Source of the DNA: Parambassis ranga
Lineage: Eukaryota; Chordata; Actinopteri; Ambassidae
NCBI RefSeq assembly: GCF_900634625.1
Contig: NC_041035.1
Location: 663,666 to 727,665, forward strand
Reading direction: 5' to 3'
DNA length: 64,000 bases
A model generated the notes under the pieces. That model saw only the letters and a list, made by a program, of their open reading frames with translations. It did no database searches and was not told the DNA's origin. Made by a program: the position numbers and the translations under genes. This document shows, piece after piece, positions 33,900 through 45,304 of this stretch; within the stretch, counting starts at the first letter, position 1; each line of letters starts with the position of its first letter.

Positions 33900-34476
33900 T
33901 GGAGGTTAATAACTTTGAAATCGATTAAACATTTCTGCATTCTGCGCAAATACGCACGGTGACCTGCGGGGACAGTCCCTGTTCAGTAGTATGAGCGTCA
34001 GAATTGCACAGGAGATTTTGGTCTGTATTTGTGTGCAAGTATCTATAATGCGTGATCGGCAGCCTATAGGCTATTGAGCTTGTCTTTTTACGTCACACGT
34101 CAACTTTTGTGACATATATGTGCGCGTTATGAGGAGTAAGGTTTTGTCTCTCTGAACATCAGGCTGGGAAGTCGGTTGGTAGCCAGGGTGTCTACATACA
34201 ACAGGAAATAAAATCGGTATTTTATAGGTCAGGTATTTTAGGAGTATGCCCGCGGCGCGCCACGTGCGTAATGACGAGTATGTCTCCAAATAGATGAATT
34301 AAGGCGCCGAGGCTTTATCAAGAGAAAAAGAGCATCCCAGAGTAGTTTTATCCTGAGGGTGAGTATGGAAAAGAATTAGTCATTTTTCACACCAACACCA
34401 GCACATCTGTGCGCGTCTATGCCACCTCCGGACAGCTCTCCAAGTCCATGGATAAAACGGAACGGAAGGCAGCAGA
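33900..34476 (+). promoter_or_regulatory. putative promoter/5'UTR of htr7
   Basis: The region upstream of the receptor contains a CRE-like TTACGTCA (34088-34095), a neighbouring ACGTCA (34097-34102), and a CACGTG E-box (34261-34266) inside a short CG-rich patch. These motifs are short and could be chance. The upstream in-frame stop at 34453 shows that the stretch just before the ATG is untranslated in the receptor frame. Confidence 0.3.
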
Positions 34477-34525
34477 ATGGTTGTTGTGGGAACGAGTAAC
34501 GGAACTTTCGGTAGTGGCAACATGA
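34448..34525 (+). CDS. upstream ORF (25 aa) overlapping the htr7 start
   Basis: An ATG 29 bases before the receptor start opens a 25-codon frame that runs through the main ATG in another frame. It ends at TGA 34523-34525. That stop overlaps, as ATGA, the second in-frame methionine of the receptor (M16, 34522). The uORF ATG has G at +4 but T at -3, so its context is moderate. Whether it is translated is unknown; it matters only if the transcript starts upstream of 34,448. Confidence 0.4.
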   Translation: MDKTERKAAEWLLWERVTELSVVAT

Positions 34526-36464
34526 GGTCTTCGCTTATGATAGAGGATAGAGTCGGCGGTGGAGATCCCGGGGGCTCCACCAACATGATGATGATCTCCG
34601 AAGCTCTTGCGCCCCGGCTGCTGAAGATTGCGCAGGGCGCCGCAGAGGCTGCAGCAGCAGCGGCAGCAGCGGCAGCGACTTCTCCGTCCACATCTAGTCA
34701 GCCGCAGGTCATGGAGACGAACGGGACACGATGTGGCGAGCAGATCCTGAGCTACGGCAGGGTGGAGAAGGTCTTGATCGGCGGTGTGCTCACCATGCTC
34801 ACGCTGTCCACCATCTGCGGAAACTTACTGGTGGTCATCTCCGTGTGCTTCGTCAAGAAGCTGCGCCAGCCGTCCAACTATCTGATCGTTTCTCTGGCCG
34901 TGGCGGACCTGTCGGTGGCTCTGGCCGTAATGCCCTTCGTCAGTATCACGGACCTGATTGGTGGTCAGTGGATTTTTGGGCAGTTTTTTTGTAACGTCTT
35001 TATCGCCATGGATGTGATGTGCTGCACCGCGTCCATCATGACCCTGTGCGTAATCAGCATTGACAGGTGAGATAAAGTTGTCACAGAAACGAAGTATTTT
35101 TTTTTATAACTGCACAAAATACATACTATAATACAATATAACTGTAGTATAAATACCTTCATAAACCTTGGCAATGTGTTTATGAAAGAAGAGAAGGTTA
35201 GCACTAAACCCCGACAAGAATGGAACTGGCCCCTGTGGCTGCAACACATACACGGTTAGGGCATTGTCACCTACTTACTGAATTTTTATTTTTGTAAGTT
35301 TCTCTTTTTGGGTACTAATAAAGGATCTGCTGTAGAAGCTTTACCTAACATTGAAAGGTCTCCTGATCCCATATGGTAACCCTCAGCTTCTCTTTCATAA
35401 AATGACCTACCTGAGGGCTGCATATGTCAACCACAGACTGTAGTGAAGCGGTTCAGTGAAGGGCACCTTGTGTTGTGTGTGGGGTGGGGGAGAGATGATA
35501 ATAAGGCCAGGAATTGTTAAAATATTTCTTTCTTTCCTTTAGGTATTTGGGCATCACAAAACCTCTGACCTATCCTGTTCGGCAGAACGGCTGCTGTATG
35601 GCCAAGATGATCCTGTCAGTGTGGCTGCTGTCTGCCTCCATCACCCTCCCCCCTCTGTTTGGCTGGGCACAAAACGTCAACGACGGCAGAGTCTGTCTCA
35701 TCAGTCAGGACTTTGGATACACTGTCTACTCTACAGCTGTAGCATTCTACATCCCCATGTCAGTGATGCTGATCATGTATCATAGGATCTTCCGAGCCGC
35801 CAAACTCAGCGCAGCTAAGCACACGATTACCGGGTTTCCCAGGGACGGCGAGCATCGTCCAGGGGTGGCTCTGCGAGGGGGGAGAGGAGGGCCTAAAATT
35901 CAGCAAACGGCAGAATCAGGAGAAACAGGAAGTGTTGAGAGAACAGAGGTGGGGCAGGATGAGGAAGCAGAAGAGGAGGAGGAGGAAGAGGAGGAGGAGA
36001 GTTTGGATTGTGTGGCGGCAGCGTTGAAGCTCCAGCGAGAGGTGGAGGAGGAGTGCAGCACTCGTGTCTCCCGCCTCCTGAAGACGGGCGAGCACCACCA
36101 GCGTCGGAAGAGGAAAAACCAGTCCATCTTCAAAAGGGAACAGAAGGCCGCGGCCACTCTGGGCATTGTAGTCGGCGCCTTCACCTTCTGCTGGCTGCCG
36201 TTTTTTTTGGTCTCCACTGCGAGGCCATTTGTTTGCGGCGTAGAGTGCAGCTGTGTGCCACTCTGGCTGGAAAGAACTCTGCTGTGGCTCGGCTACGCCA
36301 ACTCCCTAATTAATCCTTTCATTTATGCATTTTTCAACCGTGATCTGAGGACCACCTACAGCAACCTCCTGCGGTGCCGCTACAGGAACATCAATCGGAA
36401 GCTGTCAGCAGCTGGCATGCACGAGGCTCTGAAACTGGTGGAGAAGCCAGACACTGACGTGTAA
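34477..36464 (+). CDS. htr7: 5-hydroxytryptamine receptor 7 (5-HT7-like GPCR), two exons, 503 aa
   Basis: Exon 1 is 34477-35066 and exon 2 is 35543-36464 (TAA at 36462-36464). The GT..AG intron of 476 bp splits the DRY arginine codon (D196-R197-Y198), a classical intron site for this receptor. The protein is a plasma-membrane serotonin receptor of the Gs-coupled 5-HT7 group. Visible marks: D144 (2.50), ligand-binding D179 (3.32), the likely disulfide pair C172 and C248, FCWLPF (412-417), NPFIY (454-458), and the near-invariant blocks VKKLRQPSNYLIVSLA and RNINRKLSAAGMHEALKL. The start is set by an in-frame TAA at 34453 and a strong Kozak context (A at -3, G at +4); M16 and M79 are alternatives. 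N-glycosylation sequons are at N8 and N82. Odd features are Ala58-67, Glu340-349 in the third intracellular loop, and a C-terminal TDV. Which fish paralogue this is cannot be settled here. Confidence 0.97.
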
Positions 36465-37840
36465 AGCTGTTGGTCTGTCAGTCAGCAATATGCCACAATG
36501 ACAGCCAGGGGAAAACACCCAGTGAGGCTTAGAACATGGAACCCTGCCACCATGCTGCTAGACTGGTTATTTCCCCAAATTTGTACAAAGCTTGCTGAGG
36601 CAAGGAGAGGCAGGATGCTGTGAATAATTGGATGCACAGAAGAAGCCTAAATGTGTTTAAGGGAGATGTTTTGCTGTGGGCTCACATTGTCTGAAAAACG
36701 GAATGATTTCTGAACCTACAGCAAAGTTCCAAAATGGTTGCTGCCGTCTGAACAATATGTCACACAAGCATCTGGAGCTATACACTGAATCTCAGCTGCT
36801 GCCACGAATGGACATTGTCTAACTAGCCAGTGTCTTGTATTTGCAATTTGAGCCAAGTAAAACCTACTCTCACAAACAGAAATGGAGAAATCTTGGAGCT
36901 TAGCTCTCCAAATAGGCTAAAACACCAAATGTGTTCACCCGAAATGGTACAAGGTTTTCACAGTGATTCTGTTTTTCACTGCTTCTAATGATATATATCT
37001 TCAATGGACAGACACGATCAAAACCCACTGACATGTAAAAATGATGTACACAAGTCGATAGTCCAAATGTGTTGCTGTTCTGTTGCTTCTGATGAGTTTA
37101 GATGATGTTCATATTATGTGTCGCGTTTTCCTGTGTACTCACCACACACACACACACACACACATAAGTGCTGAACTGCCACACTAGAAAGTGAAAAATG
37201 GATCATTATCGTGTTAAAATGTGAACAGATTCTTATTATAATTATGTTTTTTACAACAAGTCTGTTCATGTTATTACAACATACAAACTTAATTAACAAC
37301 ATACTATTCATCCTGTTATAGCATTAAACGTTTTATGATAAATCACTGTTGAGATTTCAAAGAAATCGTGGTGTGTCTCACCTAAGTGTATTTTTAAACC
37401 CATTGGTGTGTTTCATTGGTTTAAATGATCATGTTTGTGTATGTGAAATGTTTAACGTTATAACAGACATTCAATTATTATAAATAGTGTTGTTGTTTTA
37501 ATATACAATATTGTAAACAACAAAAGTAATGTAGTCACATAATAAGTGTATATGTTGTTATACAGTGTCAATAAGTTGTTATACCATGAAAACGTGCTGT
37601 TATAATAACCTTTCACATCATAATGTGGTATTGATCCATTGGTTTCCCTTCTAGCATGGCAGTTCAGCCACAAAGAGAGGGGATATGTTCTGAATATGCC
37701 TGTGCCTTTTCCATCTAGGGTTTTGTTCAAGCACACACGTTTCTTTTCAAACTATGCACCTGGTTTGTGGCTCCATTTTAGCTTCATTGTGCATAACATG
37801 ATGGAGGGAAGAGCCAAAATAAAGTGGCTGTCAGGAGTTT
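36465..37840 (+). other. probable htr7 3'UTR
   Basis: After the stop codon no coding signal is seen. The first AATAAA that I find on the plus strand is at 37818-37823, and another lies near 37,970. A short CA microsatellite is at about 37,142-37,164. The extent is inferred only from the poly(A) signals. Confidence 0.35.
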
Positions 37841-40800
37841 ATCATGCTAAAGCACTGAGCTGTTTGTGTGTTCTTGCTTAATTTATTATTAGTCTCTGTA
37901 GTCTGTTGCTTTGTTTTGTGATTAATGTGTCAGAAAATATTAAAAGGCAATGAAATTACATTAGCACAAAAATAAAGCCATAATAATTAAAAAAAAGTCC
38001 CTAAAGAAGTAGTTTCAGTATCATAAAAGACAAACAGAAGAGAAACAGATGCTGGAAAAAAACAAATATCATTGTTTTTGTAACAGGCTGTAAGGAATTA
38101 GTATTGACAGCTGCTTGGCCAAGTGTCACTCATGCCTTTGCCCATGTCTTGACTCACTAGTTCAAAGACCTGCCCCCGCTGGCATCGGCTGGAACATCAA
38201 CAGTCTAAAGGTGGTTCAGCCTCCTGTATTTATTTTGATCAAACAAACAAAATCTGTTCTTCTATTAAATTCTGCCTACTGTAAACAGCTGAGCAAAGAA
38301 AAACACATCATCTGCATAAAAATGAATTCAATCAGATTTCAATCAATCCTCTTTTGATTGACCACTTCCAGTCCTAATTATATGACACCCGAGGTGTCAA
38401 ATGGTTAGAAACAAGTAATAACATTTACCTCTTCACCTCCTGCTATTATGAAATTCTATTTGATTCCAGACTCTAATGTAGCAGTCTCCTAGGTTATTAT
38501 TCTAATGTAAGACCTGACAAGAAATCATGTTTGGATAGAAAGAAAGCCGATCATAGCAGCTGTTTAAACTGGTGGAGCGGTGATTCTAAAGCACAAGTTT
38601 ATCTCTGTGCACTAGAGCATTGAGAAGGTGTATAAAGCTGCCGCAATTCAAGTAATTTAATGTTAATGTGTGAAATATGAAATATGTGCAATGACAGGAA
38701 TAAGCTTTTACGTATATTGAGACAGCTGGGAGCGGCTTGGTCCTATTTATGGCAGCATTTGTAATGTACAGACAAAAATAGTAAAGGGTGTTCATTTAGG
38801 TTCTGCAGTTATGTCCTCTTTGTTAGCCTTTGCACACTCTGTGCTGCTGAACATGCATCCTCATTAACTTGAATCTGTGTGAAGATGAGTAGCTACTAGT
38901 TAGTCGGGTTCAGAAGATTCTCTTATTACCGAGGAAATGTGAATAGTGTACTTGCAGCCTTTTTCTTTTAATCATTAATTAAAGCTGCTCTGTGCTGGAT
39001 TTACAAAAAAAACTGGGATGATGTAGATTCACCCAGTTCTCTAAAATGAAATGGCTTTGATCACTGGTGGGAGATCTCACTCACTCTATAAGTTACAAAT
39101 GACTAAAGTTCAGCCTGAGAGGAATAGGACACAAAAACAGTTTTTACATTTTTAGTTTAGTTTTTACATTAAGCACACAGGTTCTTTAAAAAGAGGAGGC
39201 CAGCTGTAGCCCAGGCTGAAATGAGTAAATACATCCTTTTGCTGTCATACTTCATGGCTCTGCACAGCCCTGCCTTTTAGTCTTGTAACTAATGGAATTA
39301 GTTCACTTTGTGGGGCTATGAGCTGAAAAGTTTGAGAAGCACTGAACTGTGCTTGTTCTGGGTTCAGTGCCATGGTGGCTCAGCTCCATTTCCTGTCAGA
39401 GAGAATATGGAGAGGGGTGTCAGTCGATATACAGGGGCACATATTTCCAAAACAGCAGCCAAAAACCTCTGAGGACCCATACAACAGACTGACTGACACT
39501 ATTTGGGATGATGACAACAACTATTTGACATTGTTGTGCACTGGTGGAAACCTGAATGACCATCATATCATATATCTGGGGAAAACAGACAATAGTTGAT
39601 GTGTTGGGAAATGAAAAGAAGAAGCGTACCAAACGGATTACATGTCTAGCTGTGACAGAATGTTCCCTCCCACTGAAAGTAATTGAGAATTTTTCTCTTA
39701 CTCCACCTTCTGAGGTGAGCAGCCCACAAACACAGACAAAAGTATCTTATTGAACTAGTCAGTCTCTGTGGGCAACAGCACAAAAGAGATCTGAAAGACC
39801 CAACTAGAAGGGCTGTGTCACTCAACGTGACCGGCATGTGAGGATTGTCATTTCTGAGGTGGAAGATCACATTAATTGTAGATGTTGTGAACAATGAGCA
39901 ACAACAACAAAAAAAAACAACACAACTCATGAAGAGAAATGATTATTATTTTATCAGAGGTGCCTCTAGAGTCTGTTGGGGCCCTAGGAAAAAAAATCAC
40001 AGGGGACGTATCCGACTAGTTCACTTGCAGTTGTAGCAGTGCGAGTAAGTGGATTAAGGTGGGACCCCTCTAAAGAGGGCTCCTACTGCCATTGTAAACT
40101 GGACATTGCCACTGCTGTAGCTTAAAGTCAGTTTCGCCCTCAGGTGGGCTCAAGCAGTTGTTACTGTAGAACTTCATACAGTCAGTTGTAAGAAAGATAG
40201 ATGTCCTGAAGGGAAACATTGCTTTCATGTTATGTATATCACTATACTGTACGTACAGCATTTATGATGTGACACATGTGTTATGATATAAAAAAGATGA
40301 CTCCATCATTTCCCTGACCACAGCAGCTGGGCTACGATCCGTCAGGCATCTGCCAGTGAAGCTTTATGGTACATATTGAAGCGGTGCATCTCTGGCCAAT
40401 CAAATCGCAGTTTCCTTGTTAGCACCAAACAATTAAGTCAGATAGGGCAATAAAACCTGTCATCAGGGGAGATCTTATTATTTCACTTTTACTTGAACAG
40501 CAGTTTTACCAAGATCTTTCATAAGCTAGTAACAACCATAAACAGTGAAGCGTGGTCAAGAAAACTTCAAAATACAAGCAGTAAATGACTTGTTATGTTG
40601 AATTTGCTGTGACGGATGAATCAAGGTATTCTTTTGTCCAATTAAAATGCGTTAGATGTGTTTGAAATGTAAATATATTTTACACGCTGTACATATTGTT
40701 TTTGTTGTGTTTTTAGCAGCCTGTAAATGATTAGAAGAAGAAAAGGGTTGTTGTTTCTAATAAAAAGCTCCAAATTCAGTACACTTGTTTGTGATGTTTC

Positions 40801-41200
40801 AAAGGTAGAGATAATGTTGGTTCCCTGTTGTGTGCTAAAAAACATGAAACCGTAAAAAGTGTTCTATGTAATGCTGCTGACTGTTTCCTTTCATAAAATA
40901 GATGTAAATGTTCACATTAATTTGCAAAAAGAACGATCATGTGGGCAAAGAGTTGAAATAAGAGAGGGCTGTTCTGTCAAGAGATGACAGATGGTGCTGT
41001 TTGAATTTTGCAGATTGATTTTTAGTTCTACAAATATTTATGTGAAACAGAGTAGCACTCTGGGCAGAAATAATTGACAACCATAAGAAGGGTTAACAAA
41101 TAATTAATTAGCTGAGTAGAAATCTCAGTGAGTGGAGCCAAAGAAACAGACATTTCTCACATGTGGAGCAGACGGTGAGGCAAAGCAGCTGTAGTGTTAA
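37841..41200. other. intergenic, no gene recognised
   Basis: AT-rich sequence with only short ORFs. The stretch 39,360-39,760 has open frames on both strands, but they show no domain. I see no exon-like conserved peptide. Confidence 0.45.
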
Positions 41201-41209
41201 CATACAAGT

Positions 41210-41800
41210 CTTGTTGATGAAGATTCTCAGTCATCCAGGTCATCATACGTAGAGAAGATTGAAGCAAGGCGTCTGGACTTGTAGAGTTTTCTTGAAGACG
41301 TTTCGCTGCTCATCCAAGCAGCTTCATCAGTTCTAACTGTTTGGTGGGAAACATGGTTTATATGTGGTTGCAGACCTCAGTGGGTGGGTCTGGGTAAAAA
41401 AAACTTAGAAACAACAGGTACTGGTCCGTGTGTGTGGGTTTCCTGTACACTTCCACATTGAGGCTCCTGTCCTCCTCAATATGTACTGTGCAGTCCAAGA
41501 AGGCCAGATTGTTGTCCTTGGTGTCCTCCCGAGTGAACTTGATGTTGTTATCCACTGCGTTGATGTGTTCTGTGAACCGTTCCACTTCATGGGTCTTGAT
41601 TTTGACCCAGGTGTCATCCACATATCTGAACCAGTGGGTGGGGGTGGTTCCAGAAAAAGAGCTCAGGGCTCTTCTCTCCACTCTCCACTCCCATCGCACA
41701 GCCGTGCTTCTGTCTGTAAAAGTTCCGATTGTACTGGAAGTAAGTGGTGGTCAGGCAGAGGTCCAGCAGGTCACAGATGTGGTCTGGCGTGAGGTTGGTC
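41210..41800 (-). mobile_element. Penelope-like retroelement, 3' part (RT fragment and pseudo-LTR)
   Basis: On the minus strand the frame reads FQYNRNFYRQKHGCAMG, then after a deletion ERRALSSFSG, HWFRYVDDTWVKI (RT motif with YVDD), FLDCTVHIEEDRSLNVEVY and RKPTHTDQYLLF. These are the RT palm and thumb of a Penelope-like element. The segment between AMG and ERRAL, normally about 15 residues of palm, is missing, so the RT is dead. The pseudo-LTR with a hammerhead core follows at 41,283-41,340. Confidence 0.87.
41283..41340 (-). ncRNA. type I hammerhead ribozyme motif of a Penelope-like element
   Basis: The minus strand shows CUGAUGA (41330-41324), stem II with arms GCUGCU and AGCAGC closed by UUGGAUG, GAAA (41304-41301), and then the minimal stem III/cleavage box ACGUC with the predicted cut after C at 41297. 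Stem I pairs GAA with UUC next to the core and AGUU with AACU further out, separated by an internal loop. The self-complementary ACGU is the short stem III known for Penelope ribozymes, which work as dimers. Confidence 0.85.
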
Positions 41801-41804
41801 AGGG

Positions 41805-42085
41805 AAGGGGGAGAAAGTGGGGCCCAGCAGGGAGAGAGTTCAGCTTCCCGACAGCCTGGTGGATGAAGCTGTCCCTCAGTCTGCTGGTCCTGGCCCGGAG
41901 GCTTCAGTCTCTTTCCTGATGGCAGCAGACCGAAGAAGCGGTGTGAGGGTCGGTGGGGTCTCCTGTGATGCGGAGGGCCTTTCGGGTGAGACGGCTGTCG
42001 GTGAGGTCTTGGAGGGAGAGGGACGCCGGTGATCCTCTCAGCTGCTCTCACTATGCGATGAAGCGTCTGCAATGCGTTTTGAGTG
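41805..42085 (-). mobile_element. LINE RT C-terminal remnant fused to the Penelope element
   Basis: The minus strand reads VRAAERITGVPLP, then in the shifted frame DLTDSRLTRKALRI and RTSRLRDSFIHQAV, the standard C-terminal tail of fish L2/Rex-like reverse transcriptases. It continues without a gap into the Penelope frame at about 41,800. Confidence 0.75.
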
Positions 42086-42329
42086 ATGGCTTGATATAGG
42101 AAGCTAGCCTCAAAGTTAGGAAATGTCCCTTAAGCCAACTAAAAAATTCAGCGCAAACCCACAGTCTCGTTCTATGCTCAAACAGAAATTAAAATGAATT
42201 TAAATAAAATGTCATTTGGTTTGTCTTTAAATGCAAAAACACAGTAAAATACGTTTGAGGAATATTTCTAATAAATATGTCCTTATGTACATGACATAAT
42301 TAGGACCTATGTGCCATGTAAACAACATG

Positions 42330-42700
42330 AAAGCATGGGTCCATCCTGGATTGTATCAGTGGTTCAGGCTGCCTCTGCTGTAATGTGTTGGGGAGATTTT
42401 CTTAGCACACTTTAGGGCCCTTAGCAGGATGGTTTGAAGACCACAGTCTACCTGAGTATTGTTGCTGACCATGTCCATCCCTTTATGAGCACAGAGCACC
42501 ATCTTCTGATGGATACTTCCAGCAGGATAACACACCATGTCACAAAGCTCATCTCAAACATGATAATGAGTTCACTGATCTCACTCCAACAGAGCACCTT
42601 TAGGATGTGGTGAAACAGGAGATTCACCTTGTGAATGTGCAGCCAACAAATCTGCAGCAACTGTAATGCTGTCAGGTCTATATGCAAAAAAGTGTTTATG
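42330..42700 (+). mobile_element. Tc1-like transposase C-terminal remnant
   Basis: Plus frames give SVVQAASAVMCWGDFL, then FQQDNTPCHKAHLKHDNEF (second catalytic Asp) and EHL-DVVKQEIH...VQPTNLQQL with an in-frame stop at the third-acid region. Frameshifts and the stop show it is inactive. Confidence 0.75.
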
Positions 42701-43544
42701 TATAGTCACATGTTATTCCCCTACATCAAGTGCTATCGTTCATCTTCAGATGCAGCCGTTGGCTGTCACTATGTGGGGAACATCAAATCCATCTATACTC
42801 CTAATACAGGCAAAGAGGTGGAGTGCGAGTGAAGCTGACAGCTGGCGGCAGTCGCAGTTTGTACTGTGGAGATTCATGAGGCTGGAGTCAGATTCCTGTC
42901 GTACATTGTCCTCAGGAAATATTATGTGTGAATGGAAAATGAATTAATCGATCATACAGTCATTTGTGTGATTATGATTTTAATGTCTTTAATGTGTGAT
43001 ATGCTGATGATTCAGTGACAGTTCTTATTCAGTGCCAAATATTTCAAACAGTTAAGCAGTTGTGTAAGAGGTGCTCGTTCCTGACAGAGATCTGGGTTTC
43101 TCTCTGCATCAGGCACACTGTGGAGCACTGTTTGGATCAGCATTTATTCTAAAGCTTGGCGGTGTGTTATCATCTGCCATGCTCAGTTTGGATGGCAATT
43201 AAGAAATGTAAAATTATAATGACTGAAATTCAGAACAGTCTGTCATTCTGTCTTTTCTCCAAAAAACCTCTCACATTCCGAATCCAATCTAATTTGATTG
43301 CATATAATGACAAAGATATAATTAAAGCTGCAGCAGCATTGCGGGCCCTTGCACACCTTGCGATCCGAGGGGATTGAAGAAACCACCCATAGACAGAGAC
43401 TGCCCCACCACCGCCTTAACCCCCCCCCCCCCACATCATCTGGCACTCAGCTAAACAACACAGTGCACCTGCACCTTCTGTCCAGTGCCCAACCCCCACA
43501 CAGCCCCCCTGACCATCTCAAGATGCCAGCTGAAATAGGGAGCT

Positions 43545-44870
43545 GAGAAAGATCAAGGCAAGGTAAGCTGCAGGTCCAGATGGCATCAGTGCCAGGCTCC
43601 TGAAGTCCTGTGCAGAACAGCTGTGTGTGAACAGAGAGCACATGTTCAACCTAAGCTCGAGGTTGGCAAAGGTACCACTCCTGTGGAAAACATCATATGT
43701 GGTGCCGGTGCCTAAGGACCTAAACAACTACAGGCCAGTGGCACTGACGTCCCATCTGATGAAGACCCTGGAGAGGCTGGCTCTTTCCCGCCTGCGCCCC
43801 CTGGTGAGCTCATAAATGGACGTCCTGCAGTTTGGCTATCAGCCTGGCATTGGAGTGGATGATGCTGTCACCTACCTACTACAAAGGTCTCTATTCAGAA
43901 TCATGTTCTTTGATTTCTCCAGTGCCTTCAACACCCTCTAGCCCACTCTCCTGGGGGACAAACTGGTGCGGACAGGGGTGGACCACCACCTCACATCATG
44001 GATACTGGACTACTTGACCAGTAGACCACAGTTTGTGAGGGCACAGGGCACAGGAGCTCTAGAAGGAATTGTTCTTGCTCCCTTCCTTTTTACACTTTAC
44101 ACTACAGACTTCAATCACCGCTCACACAACTGCCATCTACAGAAGTTCTGTGATAACTCTGCAGTGGTGGGCCTCATGACAGATGAGGATGACAGGGAGT
44201 GCAGAAGACTTATCCGGGAACTTGATCCTGATTTCCATCTGATCATTCTGGTTGTGCAGCTCATTGGCCCATTGTGTGTGCAGCTGGCAAATCCTCCAGG
44301 GGGGCAGGCTTTAAAAAGGGCAGTGTGGTCTGTTGCTTGCTCTCCTTCTTTGTCTGGTTGAACCTGAGGCCTGTAAGGTGTTGCGTGTTACTGTCAATGG
44401 ATTGCAAAAACTAAGATGTGGCAAGGGAAATGGGAGGAATAGGTAAAATATACAGGGTACCCCAATACCCCATACATTTTGCTCACATGCAAAATGTGCA
44501 TGTAGGACTGGGTGTTTATCCGAACAATATACTGGACTGGTCTGACAACACAGCTGCACTTTACAACAAGGGCCAGAGCCGACTTCACCTGCTGAGGATT
44601 CTCAGTGGCATCTGCCATCTTCTACAAAGTGGTCTGCTGGAGCAGCAGCACCTCGATCGCAGTAAGAGACTGAATAGTCTAATAAGGAAAGCCAGCTCTG
44701 TGCTGGGGAGCCCACTTGATCCTGTGGAGGAGGTGGGAGATCGGAGGATGCTGGCAAAGCTAATCTCACTGACGGAGAACACCTCTCACCCCATGCACAG
44801 CACTGTCACGGCAGTGAGCAGCTCCTTCACAGGCTGCTCCATCCACACTGTGTGAAGGAGCCCTATCGCA
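43545..44870 (+). mobile_element. L2/Rex-like LINE reverse-transcriptase remnant
   Basis: Frames on the plus strand give AAGPDGISARLLKSCAEQL, SYVVPVPKDLNNYRPVALTS, DVLQFGYQPGIGVDDAVTYL, FDFSSAFNTL, a degraded catalytic box FCDNSAVVGLM (FSDD/FADD in live elements), and near 44,520-44,850 the thumb (DWSDNTAALYNKGQSRL) and tail (LIRKASSVLGSPLD). Stops at about 43,817 and 43,940, plus a gap between palm and thumb, make it defective. Confidence 0.88.
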
Positions 44871-45139
44871 GGTCTTTGCAATCTGAAATGATCAGTGAGG
44901 TCTGTAAGCTTTGACATGTAGCTCTTGGTTTTTTCTTTTTGTACTTCTCTGATCTTGTGGCGAACTAGCTGGGACGTTCACTCCTGTGAAGATTGACAGC
45001 TGTCTTGAATGTTTTCCACTGAATAATCTTTCTCACAGAACATTGAACTCCAAATAGTTTGAAATGGATTTCAAAGTCTTTCCAGATTGATGTGCAGCAA
45101 CAGTTGCCTCACTATAACTTTTTTGTCATCCTCTCTTGT

Positions 45140-45300
45140 CATTGTGTTAACACACACCTGAATATTCCAGAGCAGCAAACTGTCAAAACGTCTGTTTATA
45201 CAGAGGTCTGTACACCTGCTGATGATGATCAGTTCATCAAGGACTGATCATCAGCAGCAGCTGCTGCAGCTCACACAATTAAATCCTATGGAAGCAGAAA
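45140..45300 (-). mobile_element. Tc1-like 5' terminal fragment, inverted
   Basis: The reverse complement of the terminal segment at 283 and 12,055 (TGTGAGCTGCAGCAGCTGC...ACGTTTTGACAGTTTGCTG). Confidence 0.7.
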
Positions 45301-45304
45301 CAGG

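Noticed and set aside
34731..34994. 87-codon ORF in another frame within the receptor gene
   Set aside because: Lies wholly inside htr7 exon 1, has no domain, and arises from the GC-rich coding sequence.
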